From Paramecium pentaurelia (lineage: Eukaryota; Ciliophora; Oligohymenophorea; Peniculida; Parameciidae): a stretch of DNA of 64,000 nt. How positions within the stretch are numbered: the stretch's first letter is position 1; each line of letters begins with the position of its first letter. Location: assembly GCA_905183005.1 (NCBI GenBank), contig CAJJDO010000104.1, positions 332,008 through 396,007 of the forward strand. The letters are read 5' to 3'. The position numbers and the translations under genes were made by a program. The notes beneath the pieces are model-generated. The model ran no database searches. It saw nothing but the letters and a program-made list of their open reading frames with translations, and was not told the DNA's origin. Positions 59,995 to 64,000 of the stretch are shown here, one piece after another.

Positions 59995-60450
59995 ATAAAT
60001 TATGCCTGCGATGCTACTTTGTACTACAATCGAGGTATATCATGTGTCTAAGAACTAGGAATTCTATTTGATCAACAAGGAGACTTTGAAAATGCACTAC
60101 AAAACTATAGGAAGGCTATTACATTAAATCTAAATTATGCTGATGAGTATATAAAGCGAGGTATATCATGTAGTGTAATAATTAGGAATTCTATTTTTAA
60201 TACAAGGAGAAAATAAAAAGCACTGCAAGACTTCAGCGCGATCATTAAATTGAATCCAAATGATGCTGATGCTTATATGTGCAGAGGTAAATTATCTAGT
60301 TATATAATTAAGAGTTCTATTTAAATAACAAGGAGACAATGAAATGGCACTACTAATATGTATAAATAAAAATGTAAAAGAAAGCTTTATCAGAACAGTT
60401 TTTAAAGGTAAGCATATGAGATAAATAGGAAGTGATTAATTAAACTCTTA
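59995..60450 (+). pseudogene. TPR-repeat gene fragment with frameshift (left copy)
   Basis: Three tetratricopeptide units of the NRG-ILF-QQGD-A-Y-KAI type are visible: YYNRG then ILFDQQGDFENALQNYRKAI, then EYIKRG followed by ILFLIQGEN and KALQDFSAIIKLNPNDAD, then AYMCRG and LFKQQGDNEMALL. Each unit has a GT...AG insert of 24-28 nt at the same place, directly after the Gly of RG. Inside unit 2 one base is missing between QGEN and KALQDF, breaking the frame, and there is a TGA just upstream and no start codon. TPRs are protein-binding scaffolds. Either a pseudogene or a gene with sequencing errors. Confidence 0.6.
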
Positions 60451-61104
60451 AGGGATGGTTCATTCTTAGATGATTCAAAGGATTGTTATTTGAGCATCTG
60501 TTTTAGTATTTTTGATTGGTTCAGACAGAGGAATTATTAATGGCCTTTATTTTTTTAATCTTTTTTTGGAAACTGAATTAGATTAGGCTGGCAATAAATT
60601 TTTAAGTCTTGAAGTTATCAATCCAGGATCCTTGGACTTTGTTTAGAAAGACAATTATTTATATATTTTGCATTTAGTGATTAAGTTCGTTTAAATATAT
60701 CTTTGAGAATAAAAAAATTATAAAATTAACAAAACACAGTCTTCAACCCTAAGTTTAATCGAATTCATCGAAGAGCAGGAATAAAAAATCCCTTTTTAAC
60801 ACAGTTAAGAAAAATATGGAATTATAGATGATTGTAGCTGACAATTATTAATTAGTTTGGATATTTGTTTCCATTTAGCATTATTTTGGTTTTGGATTAT
60901 AATTTAATTTCAGATTTAAATGTATAGGTTGTTACCTCAAATTCAGAGACCATGGTTTAAAGGAGATAGTTCACTTGGAATTTGGAATGAAGTAATTAAT
61001 GAATAAACTTTGTTACAGTTTTAGGCAACTCAGGTTTAATTTTATCTACTGTAATGGGAAATTGTAGAATGAAGTAATATTCCTATTTGTACCTGTACTA
61101 TTTT
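60451..61104. other. Duplicated region after the TPR fragment; nothing identified
   Basis: Short protein-like pieces in changing frames (for example LPQIQRPWFKGDSS and GIWNEVINEQTLLQF near 60930-61020) suggest a decayed gene, but none reaches a recognisable domain. The copy at 61574-62227 is the same. Confidence 0.4.
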
Positions 61105-61105
61105 N
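61105..61105. other. Single N: contig join
   Basis: Lies exactly between the two 1122-bp copies. Confidence 0.88.
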
Positions 61106-62227
61106 GATAATTGATTAATAAATTATGCCTGCGATGCTACTTTGTACTACAATCGAGGTATATCATGTGTCTAAGAACTAGGAATTCTATTTGATCAACA
61201 AGGAGACTTTGAAAATGCACTACAAAACTATAGGAAGGCTATTACATTAAATCTAAATTATGCTGATGAGTATATAAAGCGAGGTATATCATGTAGTGTA
61301 ATAATTAGGAATTCTATTTTTAATACAAGGAGAAAATAAAAAGCACTGCAAGACTTCAGCGCGATCATTAAATTGAATCCAAATGATGCTGATGCTTATA
61401 TGTGCAGAGGTAAATTATCTAGTTATATAATTAAGAGTTCTATTTAAATAACAAGGAGACAATGAAATGGCACTACTAATATGTATAAATAAAAATGTAA
61501 AAGAAAGCTTTATCAGAACAGTTTTTAAAGGTAAGCATATGAGATAAATAGGAAGTGATTAATTAAACTCTTAAGGGATGGTTCATTCTTAGATGATTCA
61601 AAGGATTGTTATTTGAGCATCTGTTTTAGTATTTTTGATTGGTTCAGACAGAGGAATTATTAATGGCCTTTATTTTTTTAATCTTTTTTTGGAAACTGAA
61701 TTAGATTAGGCTGGCAATAAATTTTTAAGTCTTGAAGTTATCAATCCAGGATCCTTGGACTTTGTTTAGAAAGACAATTATTTATATATTTTGCATTTAG
61801 TGATTAAGTTCGTTTAAATATATCTTTGAGAATAAAAAAATTATAAAATTAACAAAACACAGTCTTCAACCCTAAGTTTAATCGAATTCATCGAAGAGCA
61901 GGAATAAAAAATCCCTTTTTAACACAGTTAAGAAAAATATGGAATTATAGATGATTGTAGCTGACAATTATTAATTAGTTTGGATATTTGTTTCCATTTA
62001 GCATTATTTTGGTTTTGGATTATAATTTAATTTCAGATTTAAATGTATAGGTTGTTACCTCAAATTCAGAGACCATGGTTTAAAGGAGATAGTTCACTTG
62101 GAATTTGGAATGAAGTAATTAATGAATAAACTTTGTTACAGTTTTAGGCAACTCAGGTTTAATTTTATCTACTGTAATGGGAAATTGTAGAATGAAGTAA
62201 TATTCCTATTTGTACCTGTACTATTTT
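61106..62227. repeat. Right copy of 1122-bp exact direct duplication
   Basis: Offset 1123 bp from the left copy; both contain the same TPR fragment and the same frameshift. Confidence 0.88.
61118..61573 (+). pseudogene. TPR-repeat gene fragment (right copy of the duplication)
   Basis: Same content as 59995-60450, shifted by 1123 bp, with the same missing base. It is not independent evidence of a second gene. Confidence 0.55.
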
Positions 62228-63317
62228 ATAGTGAAATACATAACCATGTCCATGTCGCTATTTTGTGGTACTCCAACAATTTTAGAATAAATTATTCGAA
62301 GAGGCAATTATATATATATAAATAATGTATAAATTACAAGTAGTTTGAGCAGAAAAATAGAAAAAAACAATAACAATTAATTCTAACATTGTCCTTTATA
62401 CAAAATATTTGGTTCCATCGAACTTAGAGTTCTGATAATTTTGAAACTATTAGCTCAGATAATGAAATTACAAATAATTCTTTTTTAAATATTTAAAAAA
62501 ATGAAAATTTTTTATGCTATGATGTATTTATTGCCTTTAGAAAATAAGTTAATGGGTATTAGAACAATTTTTGGATTGGGTAGAAGAATTAAATTTTTAA
62601 AGCCAATATTGAGAAGTCAAATCACATTTTTATTCTATAACTGTCTAAATTAAATAGGATTTTACCTGATAAGCACTTAACTAAATTATATCATATTAAG
62701 GTTAGATTGCAGCATTGTTTAAAAATTTTAAAGAAAATGAGATTCTTATTTTTACCAAAACTTTATAGAATGCCAATAAAGAAAATTTTAAGATACATTT
62801 GTCTTCTAATCAAGTCTAGAATGAATTGTGATAATCGTTTGACTACAGAACCTCAGCTCTAAAAATGATAATTGAAGAAGAAATTAATGTGCTGTAATTA
62901 TACTTGCTGAAGTTAAAGAGTAATCAATATTTTATGAATTTTTGATTTTTACCTAAATCAAATTACAAAAATGAATGTCTACCAATTTAAGTTTACCTTG
63001 ATATATATATATTAGTAAGCTTAGAAGAAATTCATAAAATTCTTCTAGAAAAGGATTTTTGGTCATGTTGATGACCATATTATTATGGATTTACAAGTAA
63101 GGGAAAATATGGAATTAATCGTATTTATTAGGCAAGAATTTAATGATAAATGTGCTTGAATTGAATAACAGAACTAAAGGTTATGCCTGAAAGAAAAGAG
63201 TTGTGGTGGATTTAGTATAGATTTTGTAATTTATCAATATATCAATTAATTTATTTATATGAATCTTTCTAAATTTTAGTGATTGAAAAAATTATTATTT
63301 ATAAGTTTGGAAATTTA
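62228..63317. other. Disordered region with coding-like fragments
   Basis: Fragments such as LDWVEELNF and AALFKNFKENEILIF occur in different plus-strand frames between 62520 and 62850, separated by TGA stops. No start, domain or full gene could be assembled. Looks like degraded coding DNA. Confidence 0.35.
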
Positions 63318-63640
63318 TTTGGCAGAATCAGTGAATGAATTTAACTCTATCCGTCTGTGGGATGTCAAAACAGGATAATAAAAAGCCTAATTAGATGGTC
63401 ATAGTAATGATGTCAACTCAGTTTGTTTCTCTCCTGATGGAAATACATTAGCTTCTGGTAGTTATTAAGAAATCCGTCTATGGGATGTCAAAACAGGATT
63501 ATAAAAAGCCAAATTAGATGGTCATACTAGTTATGTCTACTCAGTCTGTTTCTCTCCTGATGGAAATACATTAGCTTCTGGTAGTGTGATAAGTCTATCC
63601 GTCTTTGGGATATCAAAAACAACTATTGTTCAGATTATAG
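63318..63640 (+). pseudogene. WD40-repeat fragment with frameshift
   Basis: Two near-identical WD40 units are clear: IRLWDVKTGQQKAQLDGH, SVCFSPDGNTLASGS, then IRLWDVKTGLQKAKLDGH and again SVCFSPDGNTLASGS. A third unit starts (SIRLWDIK) but one base is missing between GS and DKSIRLWD, so the frame breaks. There is no start codon upstream and an in-frame TGA precedes the first unit. DNA identity between units is very high, typical of young WD40 expansions in ciliates. Likely a remnant of a larger WD40 protein. Confidence 0.65.
63349..63596. repeat. Tandem ~123-125-bp WD40-coding repeat
   Basis: Unit starts at 63349, 63472 and 63597 (intervals 123 and 125 bp), with long identical stretches such as tctcctgatggaaatacatt in units one and two. 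The odd 125-bp spacing exposes the one-base loss. Confidence 0.75.
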
Positions 63641-64000
63641 TTTTAAAGAAATTTAGGTTAAAAATACAAGATATCCTTTTTTTAAAACCCCATTGCAGTA
63701 AAAGAATATTATTTAAAATTTAGATACATCTAATATTATGGTTTTTTTCTTTTTTAACAATCTTGAAGCATTACTAAAATGGAAATTAATTTAGCACATT
63801 TAAAAATTACAATAATAATTATTAGTTGCATGAATGCAATAATATCTTAAATCTTTGTATACTGTTTTTTTGGTATTATTCTTATCATAACCAAGCATTT
63901 TCTCTCAATTTATATTTAGAATGTGAATTTTATAAGATTTATAAAGTAGATTCTACATCTAAATCTTTCAGCATTTATCATTTCTAAGTTTTCTAATCTT
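63641..64000. other. Right edge; nothing identified
   Basis: AT-rich sequence with no recognisable ORF or repeat up to the end of the window. Confidence 0.4.

Larger units (their letters stand above)
59983..61104. repeat. Left copy of 1122-bp exact direct duplication
   Basis: Identical, as far as I compared, to 61106-62227 with one N between. As with the 4.1-kb case, probably two overlapping contig ends joined without merging. Confidence 0.88.

Noticed and set aside
1..64000. Bacterial-style operons, CRISPR arrays, insertion sequences, tRNA/rRNA genes, telomeric repeats
   Set aside because: None were recognised. The genetic code, introns and gene content are those of a ciliate macronucleus.

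Overview
This is a strongly AT-rich, gene-dense piece of a ciliate macronuclear genome, most likely Paramecium or a close relative. Reading frames only make sense if TAA and TAG are read as glutamine and TGA is the only stop. Almost every conserved gene also needs removal of one to five very small introns of 20-31 nt, typically GTA...TAG, and after removal the lengths divide by three. No telomeric repeats, tRNA or rRNA genes were recognised. Functions below come from reading the translated sequence by eye; no database search was possible.

Layout. 1-6.8 kb: a partial C-terminus, a ribose-phosphate pyrophosphokinase, a Gln/Asn-rich protein whose gene is split by an assembly duplication around an N at 4100, and a small protein. 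6.9-13.0 kb: one large cysteine-rich gene that looks like a Paramecium surface (immobilisation) antigen with a signal peptide and GPI-type tail. 14-25 kb: class I aldolase, aspartate aminotransferase, two tiny paralogous MGxC proteins, polynucleotide kinase-phosphatase, a small membrane protein, SF-assemblin and a PH-domain kinase. 25-33 kb: CPBP-family membrane protease, actin-capping protein beta, a small secreted CX3C protein divergent from RRS1, a ubiquitin-like protein, two small membrane proteins and a ULK-like kinase. 33-45.5 kb: cytochrome b5-domain protein, copine, MFS transporter, a Myb/winged-helix protein, aquaporin, a cyclic-nucleotide-gated channel carrying a CCHC zinc knuckle, and dihydrolipoyl dehydrogenase. 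45.5-58.3 kb: ZC2HC1-type zinc-finger protein, a second ULK-like kinase, a decayed ADP/ATP carrier, a Rab-like GTPase, a secreted coiled-coil protein with lectin-like regions, eIF2-alpha, a 20% cysteine protein and an SLC37-like transporter. 58.3-64 kb: an SdpI/DUF1648-type membrane protein, then a poorly organised region with TPR and WD40 fragments carrying frameshifts and a second assembly duplication around an N at 61105.

The genes do not form operons; neighbours are functionally unrelated and occur on both strands. Spacing is tight: convergent stops lie 2-62 bp apart and divergent starts as little as 28 bp apart, so promoters and 3' ends must be very short. Points most worth following are the Thr replacing the regulatory Ser51 in eIF2-alpha, the extremely Cys-rich protein at 55.3-56.6 kb, the CNG channel/zinc-knuckle fusion, the MGxC small-protein family, the decayed ADP/ATP carrier, and the two N-flanked duplications that distort genes here.
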